NCBI GenBank assembly: GCA_016711265.1
Contig: JADJTI010000006.1
Coordinates: 248,001-312,000 of the forward strand
Direction of reading: 5' to 3'
DNA from: Austwickia sp.
GTDB lineage: Bacteria > Actinomycetota > Actinomycetes > Actinomycetales > Dermatophilaceae
DNA: 64,000 nt
Both the position numbers and the translations under genes were made by a program. Shown here piece after piece: positions 1-9,097 of the stretch; position 1 is the first letter of the stretch; each line of letters starts with the position of its first letter. The notes beneath the pieces were generated by a model. It was not told the DNA's origin, did not search any database, and worked only from the letters and a program-made list of their open reading frames with translations.

Positions 1-272
1 ACTCCGCCGGTGGAGTGCTTGTCGGACGTGGGCTTGGACAGGCCGGAGAAGTCCATCCGTTCCCCGGAGGCGATCATGGCGTTCGTCCAGCGGACGATCT
101 CCTCGCGCTCCATGCCGTTGATGAAGATGGCCATCGCCAGCGCCGCCATCTGTTCATCGGCGACCACGCCACGGGTGTAGGCGTCGATGACCCAGTCGAT
201 CTGGTCGTCGCTGAGGCGACCGTTGTCGCGCTTGGTGCGGATGACGTCGACGACGTCGTGCTGCTCGGTCAT
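1..272 (-). CDS. deoA: Thymidine/pyrimidine-nucleoside phosphorylase, N-terminal part (runs off the left edge)
   Basis: The first 90 residues are visible. They match the N-terminal alpha domain of the thymidine phosphorylase family: 'DVIRTKRDNG', then 'LSDDQIDWVIDAYTRG', then the 'MAIFINGM' helix and 'DFSGLSKPTSDKHSTGG'. The KHSTGG lysine-histidine segment is the start of the phosphate-binding region. The enzyme splits thymidine or uridine with phosphate into a base and (deoxy)ribose-1-phosphate in the cytoplasm. It starts at an ATG at 270-272, shortly after the nucleoside transporter and cytidine deaminase on the same strand, so the three form a pyrimidine salvage operon. The catalytic C-terminal part is outside the window, so deoA versus pdp naming is uncertain. 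Confidence 0.9.
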   Translation of the reverse strand, partial: MTEQHDVVDVIRTKRDNGRLSDDQIDWVIDAYTRGVVADEQMAALAMAIFINGMEREEIVRWTNAMIASGERMDFSGLSKPTSDKHSTGG

Positions 273-305
273 CTCGGGTCCTTTCGCGGGCGTTCGGGGC
301 GATGG

Positions 306-1521
306 TCAGGAGGCGATGATGCCGACGATGGAGGCGTTGAGCAGGTTGGTCAATGAGCCCCCGAGGAGGGCCAGCATGCCGAGTTGGGCAACCTGACCAC
401 GCCGCTCGGGCACCAGCGACCCCAGCGACCCAATCTGGATGGCGATCGAGGCGAAGTTGGCGAAGCCGGCCAACGCAAAGGTGGTGACCAGGACCGTCTT
501 GGGGTCGAGGTTGGGCACCTGGGGTCCGAAGTTGGAGTAGGCGACGAACTCGTTCAACACGGTCTTCTGGCCGAGGAAGTTGCCGGCCTGGGTAGCCTCG
601 CTCCACGGCACCCCGGCCAGCCAGGCGACCGGAGCGAACAACCAGCCGAAGATGCCTTCGAGGGACAGGTCCGGTTGACCGAACCAGCTGCCGATGCCAC
701 CGACGATCGCGCTGGCGAACGCGATCAGGGCGACGAAGGCGATCAGCAGGCAGCCGATGATGACGGCGAGCTTGCCGCCGGCCAAGGCGCCGCGGCCGAG
801 GGCGTCGATGGCGTTCTCGGACTCCTCGTCCCGCACATCGCGCACGCTGGCGTCCAGGTCGGATTTCTCGGTCTCCGGCATGATCGCCTTGGCGATGATC
901 AGCGACCCGGGGGCGTTCATCACGGCGGCGGCCAGCAGGTACGGCAGCGGCGCGCCGAGCAGGGAGTACCCGATCAGGGTCGAGCCGGCCACCGAGGCGA
1001 AGCCGCCGGTCATGCAGGCGAACAGCTCACTGCGGGTCAGCCGCGGCAGGTACGGCGCGATGACCAGCGGGGCTTCCGGATTGACCGAGGAAGATCACCG
1101 TGGAGGCCCAGACGGATTCGACCTTACTGGTGCCCATCACCTTGCTGATCGCCCCGCCGAGGATGTCGACGAACAGCTGGATGACGCGCAGGTAGTACAG
1201 CAACCCGATGAGCGCACCCAGGAAGATGATCACCGGCAGCACCGACAACGCGAAGACGAAACCGACCTTCTCGCTCATCAGCGGTCCGAAGACGAACTTG
1301 GTGCCCTCGTCGGCGAAGTGAATGGCCGTGGTGATCTGGTCGGCGAACCACTTGAGCGCCTGGAACCCGGGCTCCCACTTGAGCACCAGGAACGCAAACG
1401 CCATCTGCACCACCAGGCCGACGCCCAAGGTCCGCCACTTGATGGCCGAACGATGCCGGGAGATCAGGATGGCCAGGCCGAAGATGGCTGCAACGCCGAG
1501 CAAGCCCTGAAAGCGTTCCAT
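306..1521 (-). pseudogene. nupC: NupC/CNT-family nucleoside transporter, single-base frameshift
   Basis: This is a concentrative nucleoside transporter of the inner membrane, about 405 residues if the frame is repaired, the usual family length. The N-terminal 145 or so residues (from ATG 1521, with an AGGAGG-type ribosome site) end in the conserved 'VIFLGQS'. The expected continuation EAPLVIAPYLPRLTRSELFACMTGGFASVAG is present but in another frame. One extra C around 1075-1077 explains the shift. The C-terminal frame runs cleanly to a stop at 306 and contains the family's 'NAPGSLIIAKAIMPE' segment. Multiple hydrophobic helices are seen in both parts. It sits between cdd (upstream) and deoA (downstream). 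It may be a sequencing error, because the rest is undamaged. Confidence 0.85.
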
Positions 1522-1553
1522 CGGTCCTCCTGGTCGCGGCAGGCTGAAGGTGC

Positions 1554-1961
1554 CTAGCTGTTGTCAAGATCGCTGGGGCCGAAGCCATGCGGCAGGATCT
1601 GCGCGAACGGGTACCGGCGGGGCTCCCCGTCCTCTTCGACGACCACGAACCGGCAACCGAACTCGTGCAACACCTGGCGGCAGGCCCCGCACGGGAAGCA
1701 CGGTGAGGCTTTGAGCCCGACGACCGCGGCCACCTCGATCCGGCGATCCTCGATCTGGCGGGCGACCATCCGGGTGACCGCGGTCCGCTCGGCGCAGATG
1801 GTCAGCCCGTACGACGCGTTCTCCACGTTGCAGCCGGGAATGACCTGGCCACCCTCGGTGAGCAGGACCGCACCGACCGGGAAGTGGCTGTAGGGGACGT
1901 AGGCGTGGTGGGCGGCCGCCTGCGCCATCGCCAGCAGTTCGGCGTCGGTGGGGATCGCCAT
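1554..1961 (-). CDS. cdd: Cytidine deaminase
   Basis: A 135-residue homotetrameric-type cytidine deaminase, which converts cytidine or deoxycytidine to the uridine form with a zinc-bound water. The signature 'NVENASYGLTICAERTA' gives the Cys-Ala-Glu zinc ligand and catalytic glutamate. 'SPCFPCGACRQVL' gives the other two zinc cysteines (PCxxC). The start at 1961 is preferred over an upstream in-frame ATG at 2003 because GAAGGGAG lies at the right distance before 1961 and homology begins there. It is the first gene of the cdd-nupC-deoA salvage operon. Length is normal and nothing is missing. Confidence 0.96.
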   Translation of the reverse strand: MAIPTDAELLAMAQAAAHHAYVPYSHFPVGAVLLTEGGQVIPGCNVENASYGLTICAERTAVTRMVARQIEDRRIEVAAVVGLKASPCFPCGACRQVLHEFGCRFVVVEEDGEPRRYPFAQILPHGFGPSDLDNS

Positions 1962-2108
1962 CACTGGCTCCCTTCGGTCGTCCCGGTACCCCGGCGGATT
2001 CAACCTAGCCCTTGACCGGAGCGCTGACCAGGGGGGACGAGGGTGCGAGGGTGGAAGTCGCGGACCATCGCGGGGCCTCGGGCTCGGCTGCCCCCGTCCA
2101 GCACTCGG

Positions 2109-2489
2109 TCAGCAGCCGGAGGCCACGTCCGTCTGGCCGAAGTCGTTGCCCACGAACAGCAGCGGCTCACGACGGTGCTGGGCGAGGGCGTAGGAGAAGC
2201 AGTCGCCGTAGTTCAGTCGAGCAGGGGACCCAGACCCGCGGCCGTACCGCAGGTGGGCGGCCCGCGCGAGGTCGAGTTGCACGTCCTCGAACGGGGTAAC
2301 GACCGCACGGCATTCGGCCAGGAACCGGTTGAGGTCGTCCTGCCGTGGCGGGCCGCAGACCAGCGAGGCTTCGAGCACGGTCGCGGCGGAGACCTCCACG
2401 CGATCCGCATCCTCGATGCAGCGGGCCAGCGCTGGGGCCTCGGGCTCGTCGGAGAGAATGGCGATGATCGCGGAGGTATCCAGGATCAT
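2109..2489 (-). CDS. vapC: VapC-type PIN-domain ribonuclease toxin
   Basis: A 126-residue PIN-domain protein. The acidic metal-binding set is visible: Asp4 in 'MILDTSAI', a glutamate in 'VLEASLV', Asp in 'NYGDCFSYALA' and Asp in 'FVGNDFGQTD'. VapC toxins cut RNA (often tRNA or rRNA) when released from the antitoxin. The gene overlaps the vapB stop by four bases (ATGA), which implies translational coupling. Length and motif order are those of an intact toxin. The RNA target cannot be read from the sequence. Confidence 0.92.
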   Translation of the reverse strand: MILDTSAIIAILSDEPEAPALARCIEDADRVEVSAATVLEASLVCGPPRQDDLNRFLAECRAVVTPFEDVQLDLARAAHLRYGRGSGSPARLNYGDCFSYALAQHRREPLLFVGNDFGQTDVASGC

Positions 2490-2743
2490 CGCGGCAGTCC
2501 GCGCTCGTCGTACAGGTCTTCATCGACAACGAACCGTTCCGGGCGTGCCGCGCTGCGTCGACCGAGGGCCAGCAACCGATCGGCCATACCCTCGCGAGTG
2601 CGAGCGTCACGATGCGTAGCGTCCCGATCCAACGCCTCACGCAACGCTTCGCGGACCGCGCCCGTTGCCGACGTCGACCGCTGCGCGGCCAGCTGCTTGG
2701 CAAGTCGGTAGACCTCAGGGTCCTTGATGTTCAGCGTCGGCAC
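2486..2743 (-). CDS. vapB: VapB-type antitoxin
   Basis: An 85-residue antitoxin of the Rv0623/PSK type: N-terminal 'LNIKDPEVYRLAKQLAAQ' (DNA-binding ribbon-helix-helix-like region), then 'STSATGAVREALREAL', then a basic, disordered C-terminus that would wrap the toxin. It uses a GTG start at 2743. No Shine-Dalgarno sequence precedes this start; a TAGAAT box ends six bases upstream, so the mRNA is probably leaderless. It lies upstream of and overlaps vapC. Autoregulation by the VapBC complex is expected for the family but no operator was defined here. Confidence 0.9.
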   Translation of the reverse strand: MPTLNIKDPEVYRLAKQLAAQRSTSATGAVREALREALDRDATHRDARTREGMADRLLALGRRSAARPERFVVDEDLYDERGLPR

Positions 2744-2749
2744 AAACCC

Positions 2750-2755
2750 ATTCTA
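2750..2755 (-). promoter_or_regulatory. Putative -10 box (TAGAAT) of a leaderless vapBC transcript
   Basis: Read on the minus strand, TAGAAT is followed by six bases and then the GTG start of vapB. This places the +1 at or beside the start codon. No clear TTGACA-like -35 is visible. The same arrangement recurs before the relB-type antitoxin at 11837. Confidence 0.45.
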
Positions 2756-2876
2756 CCGTCCGTTCTACCTTGGCGTCTCAGGCGTCGAGCCCCCTGCGAA
2801 CGGTCGCGACACACCCGACCGTGGCACCCGGCTGGCGCTCGTGGGGAACGCCATGCAGCCGGGTGCCGGGGCGGGG

Positions 2877-4577
2877 TCAGAGGATGGCCGTGACCTCGGG
2901 GTTGGCGGCCGAGCGGACCGCGTCCAGCGCGTCCCGCGCGGTGCGGGCGTGCAGCGCCGCCTCGGCCAACTCCTGGCATTGGGCCAGCGTGTGCCGGGCC
3001 AGCGCGAGCCGGACCAACCCCACCTTGGAGGGGGCCATCGACAAGCTGGAGACCCCCAGGCCGACCAGGACCAGGGCCAACAGGGGGTCACCGGCCGACT
3101 CCCCGCACACGCCGATCGGCTTGTCGAGTTCCGCGCCGCCACGACAGGCCGCGGCGATGACCTCCAGCACCGCCGGCTGCCAGGGGTCGAGCAGGTCGGA
3201 GAGCTCCCCGCGCATCCGGTCGGCGGCCATCGTGTACTGCGCCAGGTCGTTGGTGCCGAGGCTGGCGAAATCGACGTCGGCCAGCACATGCCGGGCCCGC
3301 AGCGCGGCTCCGGGTACCTCGATCATGACCCCCGCCTTGGCCAGGCCGTTCTCCCGGACTCGCCGGGCGAACCATGCGGCCTCCTCGGCGGTCGCCACCA
3401 TCGGGGCCATCACCCGTACGTCGGCACCGGTCAGGTCCGCGGCCCGGGCCAGGGCCTCCAGCTGGGTGTCGAGCAGGTCCGGGCGCTCGGCGGACAGCCG
3501 CAGGCCCCGCAGACCGAGGGCGGGGTTGTCCTCATGCCCGAGGTTCGCGAATGCCAACGGCTTGTCGGCCCCGGCGTCCAGCGTGCGTACGACGACCCGC
3601 CGCCGCCCGAAGGGTTCGAACACCTGCCGGTAGATCTCGGTCTGCTGGTCCACGGTCGGGGCCGTGGTGGCCGACAGGAAGACGAACTCGGTGCGAAACA
3701 GGCCCACCCCCTCGACGTCCGCCGTGGCGGCCTCGAGCGCATCCCGGACGCCGCCGATGTTGACCAGCAGCGCCACCGGGTGCTCGTCGGCCGTCCGCCC
3801 GGGGCCGGTGCTGGCCGCCAGAGCCTGCGTGCGGGCGGCACGTCGGCGCCGGTGTTCCTCGACCAGCTCAACGGGTGGGTCGATGACCACCTCGCCGGTG
3901 TCCCCGTCGACCGATACCGGCGTGCCGGCGAGGATCGCGGTGGCCTCGGACAACTGCACCACCGCGGGGATGCCCATCTGGGCGGCGAGGATGGCCGTGT
4001 GGCTGGTCCGGCCCCCGGCTCGGGTGACGATGGCCACCACGAGGGCGGGGTCCAGCAGGGCCGTCTCGGCGGGCGCCAGGTCCTCGGCGACGATGACGCT
4101 GGGCTGGCTGAGCTTGGGGATGCCCGGCGCCGGGATCCCCAGCACCTGGGCGATCGCCCGGGCCCCGACGTCCCGCAGGTCGGTGACCCGCTCGGCGAAC
4201 AGCCCGCCGAGCGCTTCGAACTGCGCGGCGTACTGCTCGACCGCGGCATCGATGGCGTGCGCCGGTCCGACGCCCTTGGCGAGCTGGGCACCGGCGGCCT
4301 TGGCCAGCCCGCGGTCCCGGGCGATCAGCGCGGTGGCCTTGAGGATCTGCTGCGCCGTGTCATCGGCGTGCGCGGCCCGAGCATCGAGGTCGGCGGCGAC
4401 CACGGCGAGTGCGGCGCGGACGCGTTCCAGGTCGCCCTCGGGGTCGGTGCTGCCCGGTTCGTCGGCCGGCGGCCGGACCGGCGGCGCGACCTGCACCACC
4501 GGTCCGAACGCCGTACCCGGGCTGACGCCGATGCCGATGCGAACCTCCGGCGAGGCCGGCGTGTTCGGCGAAGTCAT
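2877..4577 (-). CDS. ptsI: PTS enzyme I (phosphoenolpyruvate-protein phosphotransferase)
   Basis: A 566-residue enzyme I, which takes phosphate from PEP and passes it to HPr in the cytoplasm. In order: the N-terminal HPr-binding domain; the phosphohistidine swivel with 'GGRTSHTAILAAQMGIPAVV', in which the histidine is the phosphorylation site; the linker; and the PEP-binding barrel with 'GVGLFRTEFVF', 'DAGADKPLAF', 'SLGTNDLAQY' and the C-terminal 'GVCGESAGDPLLALVLVGLG' cysteine region. Length is normal. The ATG at 4577 follows the ptsH stop by two bases, so it is the last gene of the fru/pts operon. General PTS proteins lie in the same operon as the fructose-specific ones here. Confidence 0.96.
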   Translation of the reverse strand: MTSPNTPASPEVRIGIGVSPGTAFGPVVQVAPPVRPPADEPGSTDPEGDLERVRAALAVVAADLDARAAHADDTAQQILKATALIARDRGLAKAAGAQLAKGVGPAHAIDAAVEQYAAQFEALGGLFAERVTDLRDVGARAIAQVLGIPAPGIPKLSQPSVIVAEDLAPAETALLDPALVVAIVTRAGGRTSHTAILAAQMGIPAVVQLSEATAILAGTPVSVDGDTGEVVIDPPVELVEEHRRRRAARTQALAASTGPGRTADEHPVALLVNIGGVRDALEAATADVEGVGLFRTEFVFLSATTAPTVDQQTEIYRQVFEPFGRRRVVVRTLDAGADKPLAFANLGHEDNPALGLRGLRLSAERPDLLDTQLEALARAADLTGADVRVMAPMVATAEEAAWFARRVRENGLAKAGVMIEVPGAALRARHVLADVDFASLGTNDLAQYTMAADRMRGELSDLLDPWQPAVLEVIAAACRGGAELDKPIGVCGESAGDPLLALVLVGLGVSSLSMAPSKVGLVRLALARHTLAQCQELAEAALHARTARDALDAVRSAANPEVTAIL

Positions 4578-4579
4578 CT

Positions 4580-4849
4580 CTACTCCGCGTCCAGGTCCTG
4601 GGAGAGCAGCTCGACGAGGCCGTCGAGCACCTCGTCGGCGTTCGGGCCCTCCGCGGTGAGGACGACCTCGTCGCCGTGCTTGGCGCCCAGGGCCATCACG
4701 CCCAGGATGCTGCCGGCGTCCACCGGTTCCTCGCCCGGCTTGGCGATCTCGACGTCGAGGCCACTGGCGGCGGCCTGTTCGCAGAACAGGGCGGCGGGGC
4801 GGGCGTGCAGGCCGACGGAGGCGGCGATGGTGACGGTGCGAGAGGGCAT
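4580..4849 (-). CDS. ptsH: PTS phosphocarrier protein HPr
   Basis: An 89-residue HPr. The active histidine is in 'ASVGLHARPAALF'. The regulatory-serine region reads 'DAGSILGVMALGAKHGDEV'. Start chosen at 4849 (MPSRTVTIAAS) because AAGGAG precedes it and homology begins there; the open frame extends further upstream without support. It transfers phosphate from enzyme I (next gene) to the FruA EIIA domain (previous gene). The gap to fruA is about 110 bases and contains no recognised gene. Confidence 0.96.
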   Translation of the reverse strand: MPSRTVTIAASVGLHARPAALFCEQAAASGLDVEIAKPGEEPVDAGSILGVMALGAKHGDEVVLTAEGPNADEVLDGLVELLSQDLDAE

Positions 4850-4958
4850 GGCTTCTCCTTCTGAGCGTTCGGGTGAGTCGGACGTACAGCGTGGTGGTGC
4901 GATCAACGCGAGCGGGTGCCGGTGGTGCTTCGCGCCCCCGCGGAACGTGCGGTGCAGC

Positions 4959-7031
4959 TCAGGCAACGGCCTGTACGGCGGTCCGGCTGCGGTCGCGGGA
5001 CTTCAGGGCCACCACGATGGCAGCCATCACCGCGACCCCGATGAGCAGCGCGAGCAGGAACATGACCAGGTTGCCGATCAACAGACCGACCCACAGCCCG
5101 CCGTGCGGGGCCCGCAGCGTGGTGCCGAAGCCCATGGCCAGCGCACCGGTGATGGCCGAACCGATGACCGAGGAGACCATGATCCGGACCGGGTCGGCGG
5201 CCGCGAACGGAATGGCCCCTTCGGAGATGAAGGACGCGCCCAGCAGCCAGGCGGCCTTGCCGTTCTCCCGCTCGGGCTCGGTGAACAGGGCCGGGCGCAG
5301 GGTGGTGGCCAGCGCCATCGCCAACGGGGCGACCATGCCAGCGGCCATGACGGCGGCCATGATCTTCAGCTGAGGTGCGTCGGTGGCGGTGCCGGCGGCG
5401 GCCAGACCGGTGGTGGCGAAGGTGTAGGCCACCTTGTTGACCGGTCCGCCGAGGTCGAAGCCCATCATCGCGCCCAGGATCAGGCCCAACAGGACGGCAC
5501 TGCCGCCGCCCATGTCGTTCAGCGCACGGGTCAGAGACTCCATGAGCAGCGTGATCGGCCGGCCCAGGACGGTGAGGAACAGGCCACCGGTGACCAGCGT
5601 CGAGATCAGCGGGATCACGATCACCGGCATGATGCCGCGGACGCCCTTGTGGACCTTCCAGCCGGCGACCCAGCGGGCCACGAACCCGGCCAAGAACCCG
5701 GTGGCGATGCCGCCGAGGAAGCCGGCGCCCATCGTGCTGGCGATGAACCCGCCGACCAGGCCGGGGGTCAGGCCGGGACGGTCGGCGATCCCGAAGGCGA
5801 TGAACGCCGACAGGATCGGGACCAGGAAGCCGAACGAGGCCGCGCCGATGACGAAGAAGAGGGCCGCCCACTCGGTGAGGCTGAACGGGTTGAAGTTCTG
5901 GGTCACGTTGTACTGACCCTCGGCGTTGATCCCGTATTTCACGATCTCGATGGCACCCTGCTCTCCGAGCGCGATCTGGGCCAGCATGAAGGACAGCGCG
6001 ATCAGGATGCCGCCGGCGGCGACGAACGGGATCATGTACGACACCCCGGTCATCAGCCACTGCCGGATCTTGGTGGCGGTCGAGGCCTGCTGGTCCACCT
6101 TGCTGGTCAGCCCGGAGCTCGCGGCCGCGGCGGCAGCAGCGGCCTTGGTCGGGTCGGAGCGCCACTGGGCAACCAGCCGTTCGGCCTGGTGGATCAGCTC
6201 GGGTCCCTCGGAGATGCCCTTCTTGACGCCGACGTCGACAGTCGGCTTGCCGGCGAACCGGCCCTTGTCCTTGACCTCCAGGTCGTGGGCGAAGATGACC
6301 GCGTCCGCCTCGGCGATCTGCTGCGGGGTCAGCGGGGTCGAGCCCGCCGATCCCTGGGTCTCGACGATCATCACGTGACCGGCGGCCTTGGCGGCGTTCT
6401 CCAGCGACTCGGCCGCCATGTAGGTGTGCGCGATCCCGGTCGGGCAGGAGGTGACCCCGACCAGCCGCAGCCCGCGGGCGGTCTCCGCCGCGGGCGCGGC
6501 AGCCGGCGCTGCGTCGGGCTTGGCCGGCGTGGCGAGCGCGTCGGTGGCTACCGCCGGTACGGCGGCGGTGGGTTTGGCGGGGGCGTCGAGGGCGACTTCG
6601 GCGTTGACGATGTCCACCACTTCGGCGGGTGTCGTCGCCGCGGCCAGGGCCGCCCGGAAGTCCTTCTTCATCAGGGCGCGGGCCAGCTTGGGCAGCATCT
6701 GCATGTGGGCGTCGCCGCCGCCCTCGGGGGCCGCGATCAGGAACACCACGGTGGCCGGGCCATCCTTGGCGCCCCAGTCGATCCCGTCGCGCGGGCGGCC
6801 GAACACCAGGGAGGGCTCGGTGATGGCACTGCTGCGGGCGTGCGGTATGCCGATGCCGCCGGGCAGCCCGGTGGCCATCTTCTCCTCGCGGGCGCGGACG
6901 TCGGCCAGGAAGGTCTCCAGGTCGGTGCAGCGTCCGGTGTCGACGAGGGTCTGCGCCAGCGTGCGGGTGGCCTCGTGGCGATCGGGGGCGACCAGGTCGA
7001 GGACGACCTGCCTTTCGGTGATCAGCGCCAT
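4959..7031 (-). CDS. fruA: Fructose-specific PTS enzyme IIABC
   Basis: A 690-residue fused transporter in the order A-B-C. Residues about 1-150 are EIIA with 'GLPGGIGIPHARS', in which the histidine accepts phosphate from HPr. An Ala/Pro-rich linker follows. EIIB starts around 205 with 'GVTSCPTGIAHTYMAAE', whose cysteine is the phosphorylation site. EIIC (about 340-680) is a multi-helix membrane channel with 'GGFIASTMGAGFLGGIATGF' and 'APHGGLWVGLLIGN'. It imports fructose as fructose-1-phosphate, which the adjacent FruK then phosphorylates. The ATG at 7031 has AAGGA upstream. No missing domain or frameshift is seen. Confidence 0.95.
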   Translation of the reverse strand: MALITERQVVLDLVAPDRHEATRTLAQTLVDTGRCTDLETFLADVRAREEKMATGLPGGIGIPHARSSAITEPSLVFGRPRDGIDWGAKDGPATVVFLIAAPEGGGDAHMQMLPKLARALMKKDFRAALAAATTPAEVVDIVNAEVALDAPAKPTAAVPAVATDALATPAKPDAAPAAAPAAETARGLRLVGVTSCPTGIAHTYMAAESLENAAKAAGHVMIVETQGSAGSTPLTPQQIAEADAVIFAHDLEVKDKGRFAGKPTVDVGVKKGISEGPELIHQAERLVAQWRSDPTKAAAAAAAASSGLTSKVDQQASTATKIRQWLMTGVSYMIPFVAAGGILIALSFMLAQIALGEQGAIEIVKYGINAEGQYNVTQNFNPFSLTEWAALFFVIGAASFGFLVPILSAFIAFGIADRPGLTPGLVGGFIASTMGAGFLGGIATGFLAGFVARWVAGWKVHKGVRGIMPVIVIPLISTLVTGGLFLTVLGRPITLLMESLTRALNDMGGGSAVLLGLILGAMMGFDLGGPVNKVAYTFATTGLAAAGTATDAPQLKIMAAVMAAGMVAPLAMALATTLRPALFTEPERENGKAAWLLGASFISEGAIPFAAADPVRIMVSSVIGSAITGALAMGFGTTLRAPHGGLWVGLLIGNLVMFLLALLIGVAVMAAIVVALKSRDRSRTAVQAVA

Positions 7032-7218
7032 CGGATTCCTTTCACAACGTGATGCGGTGCGGGAGGGGTGAGCGGTACGGCGGGTGGCCGGCTTTCCGGG
7101 TCGGTGAAACCCCCGGGGCGGGCACGAGGAGATGACCCGTGGAGCTGGGGTGCTCGACGGTGGGTTGTTCGTGCCCGGCGAGGCTGGCCGGGCACCGGAG
7201 GGTCGTAGCGACCAGCGG

Positions 7219-8163
7219 CTACGAGCCGGTGAGTGTCAGATTCAGGTCGTCGGAGAGCTCGACGCTGACGACCGCGAGGTCGTCGGGCGTGGGCACCCGG
7301 CTGCCCGGGAGGGTGACCGCCGCGGATCCCCAGCGGCTGCCGGTGATCAGGGCGTCGGTGGGCGCGGCGCCGGAGGCCAGGGCGGCCAGGGTGCCTGCCA
7401 GGAAGCAGTCACCGGCCCCGACGGTGGAGACCCGGCGCGGGATGGTGCTGCGCGCGTGCACGACGGTGTCGGCGTCCACCAGGACCGCACCGTCGCCCCC
7501 CAGGCTGACCACGACGGTCGCGATACCACCCGCGACGAGGCCGCGGGCGGCCTCGACCACGTCCTGCAGGGTGAGCAAGTCCCGGCCGACCAGTTCGGCC
7601 AGCTCCTCGTGGTTGGGTTTGATCAGATCGGGCCCGGCGGCGACCGCGGCCTGCATGGGCGTGCCCGAGGAGTCGATGGCGACCCGGACGCCGAGCCCGT
7701 GGCAGCGACGTACCAGGTCGGCGTACAGCTCGGTCGGCATCGAGGGCGCCAGGCTGCCGGAGCCGAGCACCCAGGAGGCCCGCGTCGCGCCCTCCAGGGT
7801 GGCCTCGATCAGGGCATCGAGTTCGGCGGCGGTCAGCACCGGGCCGGGTTCGTTCAACTTGGTGGTCAGCCCGTCGGGTTCGACCACGGTGACGTTGCTG
7901 CGCACCGACCCGGCCACCGGGACGGTGACCCGGGGCACCCCGGCCTGCTCGAGCAGCGCCTCCATCAGGCTGCCCTCAGGCCCACCGACCGGGAGAACGG
8001 CGGTGGTGGCCACGCCCTGGGCGACCAGCGCCCGGGAGACGTTGACGCCCTTGCCGCCGGCGTCCAACCGGCTGGAGGTCGCCCGGTGGACTTCACCGCG
8101 CCGCAGTTCATTGACAGCGATGGTGCGGTCCACGCTGGGGTTGGGGGTGAGGGTGAGGATCAT
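7219..8163 (-). CDS. fruK: 1-phosphofructokinase
   Basis: A 314-residue PfkB-family kinase. 'ILTLTPNPSVDRTIAV' at the N-terminus, 'DAGGKGVNVSRAL' for sugar-phosphate binding and 'STVGAGDCFLAGTLAAL' with the catalytic aspartate and anion hole are all present. It makes fructose-1,6-bisphosphate from the fructose-1-phosphate delivered by FruA. The start overlaps the fruR stop (ATGA), and fruA follows after about 190 bases. The 7032-7218 gap holds no gene that can be supported. Confidence 0.94.
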   Translation of the reverse strand: MILTLTPNPSVDRTIAVNELRRGEVHRATSSRLDAGGKGVNVSRALVAQGVATTAVLPVGGPEGSLMEALLEQAGVPRVTVPVAGSVRSNVTVVEPDGLTTKLNEPGPVLTAAELDALIEATLEGATRASWVLGSGSLAPSMPTELYADLVRRCHGLGVRVAIDSSGTPMQAAVAAGPDLIKPNHEELAELVGRDLLTLQDVVEAARGLVAGGIATVVVSLGGDGAVLVDADTVVHARSTIPRRVSTVGAGDCFLAGTLAALASGAAPTDALITGSRWGSAAVTLPGSRVPTPDDLAVVSVELSDDLNLTLTGS

Positions 8164-8921
8164 GCGCGGACCACCTCCGGGCCGGCAGCGGTGAGTTCCG
8201 CTGCGGAGTCATCGGGCAGGGAATCGTCGGTCAGGACGAGGTCGATCTGGTCGAGCGTGGCGAACCGGTGCAGGTAGGCGTCGCCGTACTTGGTGGCGTC
8301 GGCGAGCAACACCACCTGGCGGGCAGCGCGGACGAATCCCGCCTTGACGAGGCTTTCGGACTGGTCAGGGGTGGTCAGGCCGCGCTCGGGGGAGAAGCCG
8401 TTGGTGCCCATGAACGCGACGTCGACGCACAAGTCGGTCAGGGCCGTGGTCGCCCAGGTGCCGACCGAGGCGCCGGTGCGTCCGCGGACGCGCCCACCCA
8501 GGAACAGGAGTTCGACGTTCGGGTGGCCGCTCAAGACGGTCGCAGCGGCCAGGGAGTTGGTCACGACCGTCAACCGAATGTCGGTCGGCAGTGCGGTGAT
8601 CAGCGCTTGAGTGGTGGTGCCGGCGTCGACGATGACGGAACCACCGGCGGGCACGAGCTCCAGGGCGCGCGCCGCGATGCGTCCCTTCTCGGCCGCCAGC
8701 CGGTCGCGACGGGCGTCGAGGGTGGGTTCGACCTCGAGGCGCTCGACGGGGATCGCGCCGCCGTGGACTCGGCGAAGACTGCCGCGTTGTTCCAGCGCGG
8801 TCAGGTCCCGTCGGACGGTCTCGGAGGTGACCCCGAGCAGTTCGGTGAGCAGTCCGACCTCGACGCGGCCTGCTTGGCGCGCTTCGGCCATGATCCGCTG
8901 CTGCCGCTCGGTGGCGTACAT
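8160..8921 (-). CDS. fruR: DeoR-family transcriptional repressor of the fructose operon
   Basis: A 253-residue DeoR-type regulator. Residues about 3-55 form the winged helix ('RQQRIMAEARQAGRVEVGLL', 'VTSETVRRDLTAL', 'RRVHGGAIP'). The rest is the sugar-phosphate sensing domain with 'IVDAGTTTQALI', 'VVTNSLAAA' and 'MGTNGFSPERGLT'. As first gene of the fruR-fruK-fruA-ptsH-ptsI operon it most likely represses it and responds to fructose-1-phosphate; that ligand is inferred from context. A GGAAGGAG ribosome site precedes the ATG at 8921. Confidence 0.9.
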   Translation of the reverse strand: MYATERQQRIMAEARQAGRVEVGLLTELLGVTSETVRRDLTALEQRGSLRRVHGGAIPVERLEVEPTLDARRDRLAAEKGRIAARALELVPAGGSVIVDAGTTTQALITALPTDIRLTVVTNSLAAATVLSGHPNVELLFLGGRVRGRTGASVGTWATTALTDLCVDVAFMGTNGFSPERGLTTPDQSESLVKAGFVRAARQVVLLADATKYGDAYLHRFATLDQIDLVLTDDSLPDDSAAELTAAGPEVVRA

Positions 8922-8925
8922 CGTG

Positions 8926-9014
8926 GGCTCCTTCCGTTGCGCGTGGCTCTATACAACCACTCAAACCAACAGAGGTAAAGAGATACGGGCATCCGTTTTT
9001 GTTGTTTTTTGTGG
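8926..9014 (-). promoter_or_regulatory. Promoter/operator region of the fru operon
   Basis: On the minus strand TATAGA (8948-8953) is a plausible -10 box about 27 bases before the fruR ATG. Just upstream, on the plus strand, lie repeated CAACCA/AACCAACA motifs (8954-8973) that could be the DeoR-type operator, then a T-rich stretch (8994-9014) unlike the GC-rich surroundings. No good -35 hexamer is visible. The same AT-rich spacer separates fruR from the divergent gene at 9098. Confidence 0.4.
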
Positions 9015-9097
9015 AGGTGGTTCCGGTCGACGCGGCGTGGCGGGCATCGCGCGCCCGCCGCACCAGCCCGTCGTACCCGGCTGGAAAGATGACCTCC

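Noticed and set aside
2724..7052. A 1442-codon open frame on the plus strand
   Set aside because: It lies exactly antisense to ptsI, ptsH and fruA, whose products have full motif sets. Its own translation is low-complexity Gly/Arg/Asp/Gln-rich without domains, as expected for the antisense of high-GC genes.
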